From Burkholderiaceae bacterium (lineage in GTDB: Bacteria > Pseudomonadota > Gammaproteobacteria > Burkholderiales > Burkholderiaceae_C), in the NCBI GenBank assembly GCA_024235995.1, contig JACKLI010000001.1:2232001-2296000 (forward strand): a stretch of 64,000 nt of DNA. The letters run 5' to 3'. Within the stretch, counting starts at the first letter, position 1. Every line of letters starts with the position of its first letter. The notes under the pieces are model-generated. The model made no database searches. It was not told the origin of the DNA and saw only the letters and a program-made list of their open reading frames with translations. Positions 27,055 to 38,787 of the stretch are shown here, piece by piece. A program made the position numbers and the translations under genes.

Positions 27055-27614
27055 TCCGGCGCTCCGGGATGGGCCTGGGTGGACTCGGCCGGCTCGATCA
27101 GGTGGCGCGCCACGTAAAAGCCCTGGGCGACGATGAAGGCCACCGGAAACACGTAGCCCCACAGCTTGAAGTCGGCCCAGGCGTCGGTGGAGTAGTAGGC
27201 CGCCACGTAGCCGTTGAGCGCCGCCATGAACAGGCAGTAGGCGATCCAGGCCACCGACAGGCGCAGCCAGGCGAAGTCGGGCAGGGCGATCTGCGCGCCC
27301 AGCATGGCCTTGAGCACGTTCTTGCGATAGCCCCACTGCGCCACGGCCAGCGCCAGCGCCATGGCGGCGTACAGCACGGTGGGCTTCCACTTGATGAAGC
27401 GATCGTCCTGCAGCGCCAGCGTGAGCGCGCCGAAGACCAGGATCAGCGCCAGCGTGGCCTTGTGCATGGTGCTGAGCTTGCCGTCGATGCGGTAGACGAC
27501 GGCCATTTGCGCGCAGGTGGCGGCCATCAGCACGGCGGTGCCGGCGTAGATGCCCCACAGCTTGTAGGCGCCGAAGAACAGCAGGATGGGGAGAAAGTCC
27601 AGAAGCAGCTTCAT
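27051..27614 (-). CDS. yciB: Inner-membrane septation protein YciB
   Basis: 187-aa five-helix inner-membrane protein of the IspZ/YciB family, linked to cell-envelope integrity and septation. Starts MKLLLDFLPILLFFGAYKLW, the family signature, and contains FIKWKPTVLYAAMALAL and MLGAQIALPDFAWLRLSVAW. Positioned 10 bp downstream of msrB and overlapping bolA, as in many beta- and gammaproteobacteria. Confidence 0.95.
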   Translation of the reverse strand: MKLLLDFLPILLFFGAYKLWGIYAGTAVLMAATCAQMAVVYRIDGKLSTMHKATLALILVFGALTLALQDDRFIKWKPTVLYAAMALALAVAQWGYRKNVLKAMLGAQIALPDFAWLRLSVAWIAYCLFMAALNGYVAAYYSTDAWADFKLWGYVFPVAFIVAQGFYVARHLIEPAESTQAHPGAPE

Positions 27615-27624
27615 GAGGCGGTGA

Positions 27625-28028
27625 TTATCGCGGCTCGAAGTCGAGCGAGGCCGAGTTCATGCAGTAGCGCAGGCCGGTGGGCGCCGGGCCGTCCTCGAAC
27701 ACGTGGCCCAGGTGCGCGCCGCAGCGGGCGCACAGGGTTTCGACGCGCACCATGCCGTGGCTGGTGTCGCGCCGCTCCTCGATGGCGCCGGGGATGGCCA
27801 GCGAGAAGCTGGGCCAGCCGCAGCCGGCGTCGAACTTGGTGCCGGATTCGAACAGTTTGTTGCCGCAGCAGATGCAGCGGTAGCTGCCATCCTGCCAGTG
27901 GCGCTCGTACTTGCCGCTGAAGGGCCGTTCGGTGGCGGCGTGGCGCGTGACCTGAAACGCGCCCGGCTCGGCGCCCTTGGCGGCCAGCAGGGCCTGCCAT
28001 TCGGTTTCGGTTTTCTGCACAGGATGGG

Positions 28029-28032
<4 letters not shown>
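27625..28032 (-). CDS. msrB: Peptide methionine-(R)-sulfoxide reductase
   Basis: 135-aa MsrB. The structural zinc site is formed by CICC (about 53-56) and CARC (about 101-104). The catalytic Cys lies in LRYCMNSASLDF near the C-terminus. GCGWPSFS is the substrate loop. No signal peptide, so cytosolic. Start codon overlaps the selO stop (ATGA), tying it to a second redox-linked enzyme. Confidence 0.96.
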
Positions 28033-29489
<1,457 letters not shown>

Positions 29490-29528
29490 GCATGGATTGT
29501 CGGGCAGCCACCGTTTTCCTGCCCGTCA

Positions 29529-29540
29529 CGGGTAAACCCG
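29529..29540. promoter_or_regulatory. 12-bp perfect palindrome in the selO/ligase divergent gap
   Basis: CGGGTAAACCCG lies 39 bp from the selO start and 86 bp from the ligase start, a plausible operator for one or both genes. No regulator is adjacent. Confidence 0.3.
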
Positions 29541-29626
29541 AAGTACCAATTGTCAAGCGGGGCGCGGAAGCGCTCGCCTTCAGCATTAGGATCGGCGTGT
29601 TTTTATCCATCCAACGAGGAATACCG

Positions 29627-31264
29627 ATGCTGGGCCTGATGCAGAACCAACCGCTCCTGATTTCGTCGCTGATCGACTTTGCCGAGCGCCACCATGGCGA
29701 CGGCGAGATCGTCTCGCGCCGGGTGGAAGGCGACATTCACCGCTACACCTACCGCGACCTGGCCCGGCGCGCCAGGCAGCTGGCCAACACGCTGGACGCC
29801 GCCGGCGTGCCGGCCGGCGAGCGCGTAGCCTCGCTGGCCTGGAACGGCTACCGCCACATGGAGCTGTACTTCGGCGTGGCCGGCTCGGGCCGCGTCGTGC
29901 ACACGCTCAACCCGCGGCTGCACCCGGATCAGATGGCCTGGATCATCAACCACGCCGAAGACCGCGTGCTCTGCTTCGACATGAGCTTCCTGCCGCTGGT
30001 CAAGGGCATTCACGACAAGTGCCCCACGGTCAAGCAATGGGTCGCGCTGTGCGATGCCGACAAGCTGCCGGCCGATTCGGGCATTCCGGGCTTGGTCAGC
30101 TACGAGGCCTGGATCGGCGGTGCATCGAGCGAGTACGCCTGGCCGGACATGGACGAAAACACCGCCGCCGCCCTGTGCTACACCAGCGGCACCACGGGCG
30201 ACCCCAAGGGCGCGCTGTACAGCCACCGCTCCACCGTGCTGCACGCCTATGCGTCGTCCCTGCCCGACGTGATGTGCCTGTCGGCGCGCGACAGCGTGCT
30301 GCCGGTGGTGCCGATGTTCCACGTCAACGCCTGGGGCCTGCCGTACGCGGCGGCACTCACCGGTTGCAAGATGGTGTTTCCCGGCCCGGCGATGGATGGC
30401 AAGTCGATCTACGAGCTGATGGAAGCCGAGAAAGTGACGTTTGCCGCCGGCGTGCCGACCATCTGGCAGATGCTGCTGGCGCACATGGAGGCCAACGGCC
30501 TGAAGTTCTCGACGCTCAAGCGCACCGTCATCGGCGGTTCGGCCTGCCCGCCGGCCATGATCGATACCTTCCGCGAGCAATACGGCGTGGACGTGCTGCA
30601 CGCCTGGGGCATGACCGAGACCAGTCCGCTCGGCACGCTGTGCACGCTCAAGAACAAGCATCTGGCGTTGCCGGCGAAGGAGCAGATGGCGATCCGCCTG
30701 AAGCAGGGGCGCGGCATCTTCGGCGTCGACATGAAGATCGTCGGCGACGACGGCTCCGAGCAGCCCTGGGACGGCAAGACCTACGGCGACCTGCTGGTGC
30801 GCGGCCCCTGGATCATGGACACCTACTTCAAGGGCAAGTGCCCGCTGATCAAGGACGCGCAGGGCCGCGGCTGGTTCCCCACCGGCGACGTGGCCACCAT
30901 CGATGCCGACGGCTTCATGCAGATCACCGACCGCAGCAAGGACGTGATCAAGTCCGGTGGCGAGTGGATCAGCTCGATCGACATCGAGAACATCGCCATG
31001 GCGCATCCGGCGATCGCGATGGCCGCCTGCATCGGCATGCCGCACCCGAAGTGGGACGAGCGCCCGATCATCGCCGTGGTCAAGAAGCCCGGGGCCGAGG
31101 TCACGCGCGAGGAACTGCTCAAGTTCTACGAAGGCAAGACCGCCAAGTGGCAGATGCCCGACGACGTGGTGTTCGTCGACGCGATCCCGCTGGGCGCCAC
31201 CGGCAAGATGCTCAAGACCAAGCTGCGCCAGGACCTGAAGGACTACAAGCTGCCGGGCCTTTGA
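29627..31264 (+). CDS. Acyl-CoA ligase (AMP-forming; AlkK/DmdB-like)
   Basis: 545-aa adenylate-forming ligase activating a fatty or related carboxylic acid with ATP and CoA. Core motifs: YTSGTTGDPKGALYSH (P-loop, about 183-198), HAWGMTETSP, WFPTGDVATID and DRSKDVIKSGGEW, with the C-terminal catalytic Lys in PLGATGKMLKTKL. The N-terminus MLGLMQNQPLLISSLIDFAE is typical of medium-chain AlkK and 3-methylthiopropionyl-CoA ligases. The ATG at 29627 follows AACGAGGAATACCG. It precedes a branched-chain-type ABC transporter that may import its substrate. Confidence 0.9.
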   Translation: MLGLMQNQPLLISSLIDFAERHHGDGEIVSRRVEGDIHRYTYRDLARRARQLANTLDAAGVPAGERVASLAWNGYRHMELYFGVAGSGRVVHTLNPRLHPDQMAWIINHAEDRVLCFDMSFLPLVKGIHDKCPTVKQWVALCDADKLPADSGIPGLVSYEAWIGGASSEYAWPDMDENTAAALCYTSGTTGDPKGALYSHRSTVLHAYASSLPDVMCLSARDSVLPVVPMFHVNAWGLPYAAALTGCKMVFPGPAMDGKSIYELMEAEKVTFAAGVPTIWQMLLAHMEANGLKFSTLKRTVIGGSACPPAMIDTFREQYGVDVLHAWGMTETSPLGTLCTLKNKHLALPAKEQMAIRLKQGRGIFGVDMKIVGDDGSEQPWDGKTYGDLLVRGPWIMDTYFKGKCPLIKDAQGRGWFPTGDVATIDADGFMQITDRSKDVIKSGGEWISSIDIENIAMAHPAIAMAACIGMPHPKWDERPIIAVVKKPGAEVTREELLKFYEGKTAKWQMPDDVVFVDAIPLGATGKMLKTKLRQDLKDYKLPGL

Positions 31265-31375
31265 GCCGGCATGGCAGTCACATGGGTGATAGCGGCTAGG
31301 GCAAACCCCGGTTCGTCCGTGCCGCCAAAGCCGGTACGCTGAGGTGTGTTGATTCACTACCAGGAGATCCCACCC

Positions 31376-32617
31376 ATGCGTCTTGCCATCCAGTTCGTTG
31401 CAGCCTGTGCCATCGTGGCCTGTGCCGGCGGCGCCTACGCCCAGAAGGGACAGACCGTCAAGATCGCCATGATCGAAGGTCTGTCCGGCCCCATGGGCAA
31501 CGTGGGCTCCAACCAGCTCAAGAGCTGGCAGTACGTGGCCGAGCACCTGAACGCCGCCGAGAACCCCGCCGGCGTCAAGTTCGAGATCGTGCCCATGGAC
31601 AGCAAGAGCTCGCCGCAGGAGGCGCTGAACCTGCTGAAGTCGGCGGTCGACCAGGGCATCCGCTACGTCACGCAGGGCAATGGCTCCAACGTGGCGCTGC
31701 CGCTGGCCGACGCGGTGGGCAAGAACAACGAGCGCAACCCCGGCAAGGAGGTCATCTACATCAACTACGCCGCGGTCGATCCGGCCTCCACCAACGAGAA
31801 GTGCAACTACTGGCACTTCCGCTTCGACGCCGACACCACCATGAAGATGGCCGCGCTCACCAGCTTCATGAAGGGCCAGAAGGACATCCACAAGGTGTAC
31901 ATGGTCAACCAGAACTACTCGCACGGCCACCAGGTCAGCAAGTACTTCAAGGAAGGCATCGAGCGCAACCGGCCCGACGTCAAGATCGTCGGCGACGACT
32001 TCGTCGCCCTGGGCCAGGTCAAGGACTTCGCGCCCTACGTGGCCAAGATCAAGGCCGCCGGCGCCGACACCCTGGTGACCGGCAACTGGGGCCAGGACTT
32101 CACGCTGCTGGTCAAGGCCATGAATGACGCCGGCCTGCACATCCCGATCTACGCCTACTACGCCGGCGTGTCGGGCACGCCCACCGCGCTGGCCCAGGGC
32201 AAGGACCAGGAGGTCTACCAGATCTCATACGGCCACTCCAACATGGCGGGCCGCCTGGGCGAGCTGGAAAAGGGCTTCAAGGCCAAGTACAACGACGACC
32301 TCTACACCTACTCGGTCTACAACGCCATGGTCGCGCTGTCCGACGCCATGGCCAAGGCCAAGTCCACCGACCCGGTGAAGGTGGTGGCGGCGCTGGAGGG
32401 CCTGCGCTTCAAGGGCTTCAACGGCGAGGACGCGCAGATGCGCTCCACCGACCACCAGCTGCAGATGGGCATGTGGATTTCCAAGTGGCAGAAAGTGGAC
32501 GCCAAGAACAGCTACAGCGTGGAGAACACGGGCTACACCTTCGCGCCGGTGAAATACCTGGAGCCCTTCGTCGCCAGCACGCCCACCACCTGCCAGATGA
32601 AGCGCCCGGCCAAGTAA
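31376..32617 (+). CDS. Branched-chain-type ABC transporter substrate-binding protein
   Basis: 413-aa periplasmic receptor of the LivK/HAAT family. Signal peptide MRLAIQFVAACAIVACAGGA with cleavage after YAQ-type site, then KIAMIEGLSGPMGNVGSNQL and two lobes of the Peripla_BP_6 fold. Many family members bind carboxylic acids or aromatics rather than leucine. AGGAGATCCC precedes the ATG. First gene of the transporter set; a terminator-like hairpin separates it from livH. Confidence 0.93.
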   Translation: MRLAIQFVAACAIVACAGGAYAQKGQTVKIAMIEGLSGPMGNVGSNQLKSWQYVAEHLNAAENPAGVKFEIVPMDSKSSPQEALNLLKSAVDQGIRYVTQGNGSNVALPLADAVGKNNERNPGKEVIYINYAAVDPASTNEKCNYWHFRFDADTTMKMAALTSFMKGQKDIHKVYMVNQNYSHGHQVSKYFKEGIERNRPDVKIVGDDFVALGQVKDFAPYVAKIKAAGADTLVTGNWGQDFTLLVKAMNDAGLHIPIYAYYAGVSGTPTALAQGKDQEVYQISYGHSNMAGRLGELEKGFKAKYNDDLYTYSVYNAMVALSDAMAKAKSTDPVKVVAALEGLRFKGFNGEDAQMRSTDHQLQMGMWISKWQKVDAKNSYSVENTGYTFAPVKYLEPFVASTPTTCQMKRPAK

Positions 32618-32631
32618 GACCATGACCCATC

Positions 32632-32672
32632 ACGCCGGCGGAGGACGCGAGTCACCAGCCGGCGTTGTTTTT
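32632..32672 (+). terminator. Terminator-like hairpin between the receptor gene and livH
   Basis: ACGCCGGC (32632-32639) pairs with GCCGGCGT (32658-32665), then TGTTTTT. The 18-nt loop suggests a leaky terminator that would keep receptor mRNA in excess over permease mRNA. Confidence 0.6.
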
Positions 32673-32689
32673 GCCCTGGAAAGGCGCGC

Positions 32690-33634
32690 ATGGAGTTTTT
32701 CACCATATCCCTGCTCAACGGGCTGAGCTACGGCCTGCTGCTGTTCATGCTCAGCTCGGGGCTGACCCTGATCTTCAGCATGATGGGCGTGCTCAACTTC
32801 GCCCACGCCAGCTTCTACATGCTGGGGGCCTACCTGGCCTACCTGATCTCGGGCCTCGTCGGCTACTGGCCCGCGCTCGTCATCGCGCCCCTCGCGGTGG
32901 GCCTGCTGGGCGCGCTGTTCGAGCAGGTCTGCCTGCGCCGGGTGCACCGCTTCGGCCACGTGGCCGAGCTGCTGGTCACCTTCGGCCTGTCCTACCTGGT
33001 GCTGGAGGTGGTGCAGCTGATCTGGGGGCGCTCGGTGGTGCCCTATGGCCTGCCCGAGCAGCTGCAGGGCCCGCTGTTTTCCGTCTACGGCACCCAGTTC
33101 CCCCGCTCGCGCGCCTTCATCATGCTGGTGGCGGTGCTGATGCTGGCGTCGATCTGGCTGGTGCTCACGCGCACGCGCATCGGCCTGGTCATCCAGGCCG
33201 CGCTCACGCACCCCGATACCGTGGAGGCCCTGGGCCACAACGTGCCGCGGGTGTTCATGCTGGTGTTCGGCGGCGGCGCGGCGCTGGCCGGGCTGGCCGG
33301 CGTGGTGGCCGGCAACACCTACGTCACCGAACCGGCCATGGCCTACGCGGTGGGGCCCATCATCTTCGTGGTGGTGGTGGTGGGCGGCATGGGCTCGCTG
33401 GCCGGGGCCTTCCTGGCGTCCATCCTGATCGGCGTGATCCAGACCTTCGCCGTCGCCATCGACCGCTCGCTGGGCGACCTGCTGGCCGGCCTGGGCATGG
33501 CCGTGTCGGCCAGCGGCGGGCTGGAGCAGGTGCTGCGCCTGACGGTGGCGCAGGTGGCGCCCATCCTGCCCTACCTGTTCATGGTGCTGGTCCTGATCTT
33601 CCGGCCCAAGGGCCTGCTGGGTACAAGAGAGTAG
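32690..33634 (+). CDS. livH: Branched-chain-type ABC permease (LivH)
   Basis: 314-aa inner-membrane permease with about eight hydrophobic segments. Starts MEFFTISLLNGLSYGLLLFM, with SGLTLIFSMMGVLNFAHASFY and the conserved GLAGVVAGN and VVGGMGSLAGAFLAS loops typical of LivH. Forms the channel with LivM. Five bases separate it from livM. Confidence 0.94.
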   Translation: MEFFTISLLNGLSYGLLLFMLSSGLTLIFSMMGVLNFAHASFYMLGAYLAYLISGLVGYWPALVIAPLAVGLLGALFEQVCLRRVHRFGHVAELLVTFGLSYLVLEVVQLIWGRSVVPYGLPEQLQGPLFSVYGTQFPRSRAFIMLVAVLMLASIWLVLTRTRIGLVIQAALTHPDTVEALGHNVPRVFMLVFGGGAALAGLAGVVAGNTYVTEPAMAYAVGPIIFVVVVVGGMGSLAGAFLASILIGVIQTFAVAIDRSLGDLLAGLGMAVSASGGLEQVLRLTVAQVAPILPYLFMVLVLIFRPKGLLGTRE

Positions 33635-33639
33635 TCGAG

Positions 33640-34932
33640 ATGACCGCATCCTCACGTCCCTCGCCGTCCCGCGGCCGGCTCCTGGCCTGGGGCGGCTTTG
33701 CCCTGGCGCTGGTGCTGGCGCCGCTGCTGCTGTCCAGCAGCCTGTGGCTCAACATCCTGTCGCAGATCGGCTACCTGATCATCATCTGCCTGTCCTACAA
33801 CATGAAGCTGGGGCAGGGCGGCATGCTCAGCTTCGGCCATGCCGTCTACACGGGCCTGGGCAGCTTCGCCGCCGTGATCACCATCACTTACCTCGGCAAC
33901 CACCACATCGGCATGCCGCTGGTGTTCGTGCCGCTGGTGGGCGGCCTGGTGGGGGCGCTGGTGGCGGTGCCGCTGGGCTACGTGTCGACCAAGAAGGCGG
34001 GCACCACCTTCGCCATGATCTCGCTGGGCATCGGCGAGCTGGTGGTGGCCATCGCCATCATGCTGCCCGACGTGTTCGGCGGCGACGGCGGCATTTCCAT
34101 CAACCGCACCTACGGCCCGCCGCTGCTGGGCATCACCTTCGGCCCGCAGATTCAGGTGTACTACCTGATCGCGGCGTACTGCTTCGTGTGCACCGCGCTG
34201 ATGTATGCCTTCACCGGCACGCCGCTGGGGCGCATGCTCAACGCGGTGCGCGACAACCCCGAGCGCGTGGCCTTCATCGGCTTCAACACCCAGCTGGTGC
34301 GCTGGTACGCGTTCATCATCTCGGGCTTTTTCGCCGGCATCGGCGGGGCGCTGGCGGCCATCAACTTCGAGATCTTCAACTCGGCCGACGCGCTCAGCGG
34401 GCTCAAGTCCGGCGCCTACCTGCTGTTCACCTTCCTGGGCGGCGTGACCTTTTTCTTCGGCCCCATCATCGGCGCGGTGCTGATGGTGCTGGCCTCGGTG
34501 CTGCTGTCGGAGCTGACCTCGGCCTGGCTGCTGTACCTGGGCTTCGTCTTCCTGCTGATGGTGATGTATGCGCCGGGCGGCGTGGCCAGCCTGGTGATGG
34601 CCAACGTGCGCATGGCGCGCTTTGGCAAGCTGCGGCGCTTCTGGGGCCTGTACGGCGGCCTGCTGGCGACCGGCGTGGTGATGATGCTGGGCGTGGCGGC
34701 GCTGGTCGAGATGATCTACCACCGCCAGCTCAACGCCGGCGCCGGGCCGGTGGCGCACTACCTGGGCCTGGCGCTGGACACCCGCGCGGCGCTGCCCTGG
34801 CTGGGCGCGGCCGTGCTGGCGCTGGTGGGCTGGGCGCTGCTGGAGGGCGTGCGCCGGCGCTTTGCGCGCGCCTGGGGCGCGGCGCAGGAAGAAATCGAAA
34901 CCGACATGCAAGCCCGGGGGCAGCAGGCATGA
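33640..34932 (+). CDS. livM: Branched-chain-type ABC permease (LivM), C-terminally extended
   Basis: 430-aa permease partner. The LivM core has YNMKLGQGGMLSFGHAVYTG, AVRDNPERVAFIGFNT (the coupling EAA-like loop) and GGVTFFFGPIIGA. About 90 residues after the usual end carry two more hydrophobic stretches (about 335-360 and 385-405) and an acidic/amphipathic tail (AAQEEIETDMQARG). Its stop overlaps livG (ATGA). Confidence 0.92.
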   Translation: MTASSRPSPSRGRLLAWGGFALALVLAPLLLSSSLWLNILSQIGYLIIICLSYNMKLGQGGMLSFGHAVYTGLGSFAAVITITYLGNHHIGMPLVFVPLVGGLVGALVAVPLGYVSTKKAGTTFAMISLGIGELVVAIAIMLPDVFGGDGGISINRTYGPPLLGITFGPQIQVYYLIAAYCFVCTALMYAFTGTPLGRMLNAVRDNPERVAFIGFNTQLVRWYAFIISGFFAGIGGALAAINFEIFNSADALSGLKSGAYLLFTFLGGVTFFFGPIIGAVLMVLASVLLSELTSAWLLYLGFVFLLMVMYAPGGVASLVMANVRMARFGKLRRFWGLYGGLLATGVVMMLGVAALVEMIYHRQLNAGAGPVAHYLGLALDTRAALPWLGAAVLALVGWALLEGVRRRFARAWGAAQEEIETDMQARGQQA

Positions 34933-35699
34933 CCCACGCCATCGAACTGAAGGACCTGCGCAAGAGCTTCGGCAAGACCGAGATCATCCGCGGCGCCAAC
35001 CTGGCGGTGCAGCCGGGCGAGCGCGTGGCCATCATCGGGCCCAACGGCGCCGGCAAGTCGACCTTGTTCAACCTGATCAGCGGGCGCCTGGCGCCCACCA
35101 GCGGCGAGGTGTGGCTGAGCGGCCAGCGCATCGACGGCAAGACGCCCTACGAGATCAACCGCCTGGGTCTGGCGCGCAGCTTCCAGATCACCAACGTGTT
35201 CCCCCGGCTCAGCGTGTTCGAGAACCTGCGCTGCGGCGTGCTGTGGAGCCTGGGGCACCGCTACACCTTCCTGCGCTTTCTCTCCGGCCTGACGGACGCC
35301 AACGAGCGTGCCGAGACCCTGCTGCGCCAGGTCGGGCTGGCGGCCAAGCGCGACGTGCTGGCCGTCAACCTGACCTACGCCGAGCAGCGCGCGCTGGAGA
35401 TCGGCGTGACGATTGCCGGCGGCGCCGACGTGATCCTGCTGGACGAGCCGACCTCGGGCATGAGCACCACCGAGACCGCGCACTTCATCAAGCTGATCCG
35501 CGAGGTGACCGAGGGCAAAACCCTGCTGACGGTGGAGCACGACATGGGCGTGGTGTTCGGCTTGGCGGACAAGATCGCGGTGGTGGTGTACGGCGAGGTG
35601 ATCGCCTTCGACACGCCCGAGCGGGTGCGCGCCGACGCGCGCGTGCAGGAGGCCTACCTGGGATCGCCGGTGGCCGAGGCGCAGGGGGGCTTGCATTGA
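34929..35699 (+). CDS. livG: Branched-chain-type ABC ATPase (LivG)
   Basis: 256-aa nucleotide-binding subunit. Walker A GPNGAGKST (about 38-46), Q-loop FQITNVFPRLSV, a divergent signature LTYAEQRALEI, Walker B VILLDEPTSGM and the switch His in VEHDMGVVFG. All catalytic residues seem present. Overlaps both livM and livF by stop/start sharing. Confidence 0.95.
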   Translation: MTHAIELKDLRKSFGKTEIIRGANLAVQPGERVAIIGPNGAGKSTLFNLISGRLAPTSGEVWLSGQRIDGKTPYEINRLGLARSFQITNVFPRLSVFENLRCGVLWSLGHRYTFLRFLSGLTDANERAETLLRQVGLAAKRDVLAVNLTYAEQRALEIGVTIAGGADVILLDEPTSGMSTTETAHFIKLIREVTEGKTLLTVEHDMGVVFGLADKIAVVVYGEVIAFDTPERVRADARVQEAYLGSPVAEAQGGLH

Positions 35700-36394
35700 T
35701 GCTGAAGATTCGTGACCTGCATGCCTTCTACGGCAAGAGCCATGTGCTGCATGGCGTCGGCTTCGACGTGCAGCCGGGCGAGATCGTGGCCCTGCTGGGG
35801 CGCAACGGCTCCGGACGCTCGACCACCGCCAAGGCCATCATGGGCCTGGTGCACTGGCAGGGCCTGATCGAGTGGAAGGGCCAGAGCCTGGCGGGCAGGA
35901 AGGCGTTCGAGATCGCGCACCTGGGCCTGGGCTACGTGCCCGAGAGCCGCGACATCTTTCCGGGCCTGACGGTGCACCAGAACCTGCTGCTGGGGCAAAA
36001 GGGCAGTGGCAAGGGCAGCCGCTGGAGCTTCGACGACATGTACGCCATGTTCCCGCGCCTGAAGGAGCGCCAGCACACTCCCGCCGGCGTCATGTCCGGC
36101 GGCGAGCAGCAGATGCTGACGCTGTGCCGCACGCTGATGGGCGACCCCGACCTCATCATCATCGACGAGCCCACCGAAGGCCTGGCGCCCAAGATCGTCG
36201 AGCAGGTGGGCGAGTACCTGCAGCGCCTGAAGGAGCGCGGCATCTCGGTGCTGCTGATCGAGCAGAAGCTGACCATCGCCATGCACATCTCCGACCGCGC
36301 GCTGGTCATGGGCCACGGCAACATCGTGTTCGACGGCACCCCCGACGGCCTGCGCGCCGATGCGGGCGTGCGCAAGGAGTGGCTGGAAGTTTGA
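35699..36394 (+). CDS. livF: Branched-chain-type ABC ATPase (LivF) with Arg in Walker A
   Basis: 231-aa second nucleotide-binding subunit. Walker A reads GRNGSGRST: the invariant Lys is Arg at residue 40 (codon CGC, 35816-35818). Signature MSGGEQQML, Walker B LIIIDEPTEGL and the C-terminal LivF features are present, though the switch position reads LIEQKL as is usual for LivF. Together with the intact LivG this suggests an asymmetric ATPase pair. Frame and flanks are clean, so a sequencing error is unlikely but possible. Confidence 0.93.
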   Translation: MLKIRDLHAFYGKSHVLHGVGFDVQPGEIVALLGRNGSGRSTTAKAIMGLVHWQGLIEWKGQSLAGRKAFEIAHLGLGYVPESRDIFPGLTVHQNLLLGQKGSGKGSRWSFDDMYAMFPRLKERQHTPAGVMSGGEQQMLTLCRTLMGDPDLIIIDEPTEGLAPKIVEQVGEYLQRLKERGISVLLIEQKLTIAMHISDRALVMGHGNIVFDGTPDGLRADAGVRKEWLEV

Positions 36395-36450
36395 CCATCC
36401 CACCGTCTCACCAGCGACAGCCCGTGCCTTCCGCGCCGGGCCAAATTCAC

Positions 36451-36490
36451 TAAACTGAGCCCTTTGGCGGCCGCCGGAGTGCCGGCGGCC
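36451..36490 (+). promoter_or_regulatory. Leader hairpin and -10-like box before the beta-oxidation gene
   Basis: GGCCGCCGG (36469-36477) pairs with CCGGCGGCC (36482-36490) over 4 nt, without a T run. TAAACT (36451-36456) upstream could be a -10 box. Either a leader structure or the end of the liv transcript. Confidence 0.35.
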
Positions 36491-36529
36491 CGCGCGCTCG
36501 ATTTCTTCCCTTCCCTTGCAGGAGTGTCC

Positions 36530-38641
<2,112 letters not shown>

Positions 38642-38662
38642 TGGGCGCCGCGTGCCCTGTTT

Positions 38663-38700
38663 TCACCCCCTCGCCCTCTGGGAGAGGGTAGGGGTGAGGG
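38663..38700. repeat. Family B palindrome
   Basis: TCACCCC (38663-38669) pairs with GGGGTGA (38691-38697), and CCCTCT (38674-38679) with AGAGGG (38683-38688). The same motif occurs at 63280, and in both arms of the palindrome at 3731. Probably also acts as a terminator-like structure after the preceding gene. Confidence 0.75.
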
Positions 38701-38713
38701 CAGCAGCCCGTCC

Positions 38714-38777
38714 ATGAAAATTCAGATCATTCTGGCCCCTGGCCCGCATCAACAAAGCGCAACCAGCTATCAAACAA
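38714..38777 (+). repeat. Family A repeat before the thiolase gene
   Basis: CTGGCCCCTGGCCCGCATCA and GCGCAACCAGCTATCAAACA are the half-sites. The 3' edge runs into AAGGAG at 38776-38781, the ribosome site of the thiolase, six bases before its ATG. Confidence 0.8.
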
Positions 38778-38787
38778 GGAGTAACCC

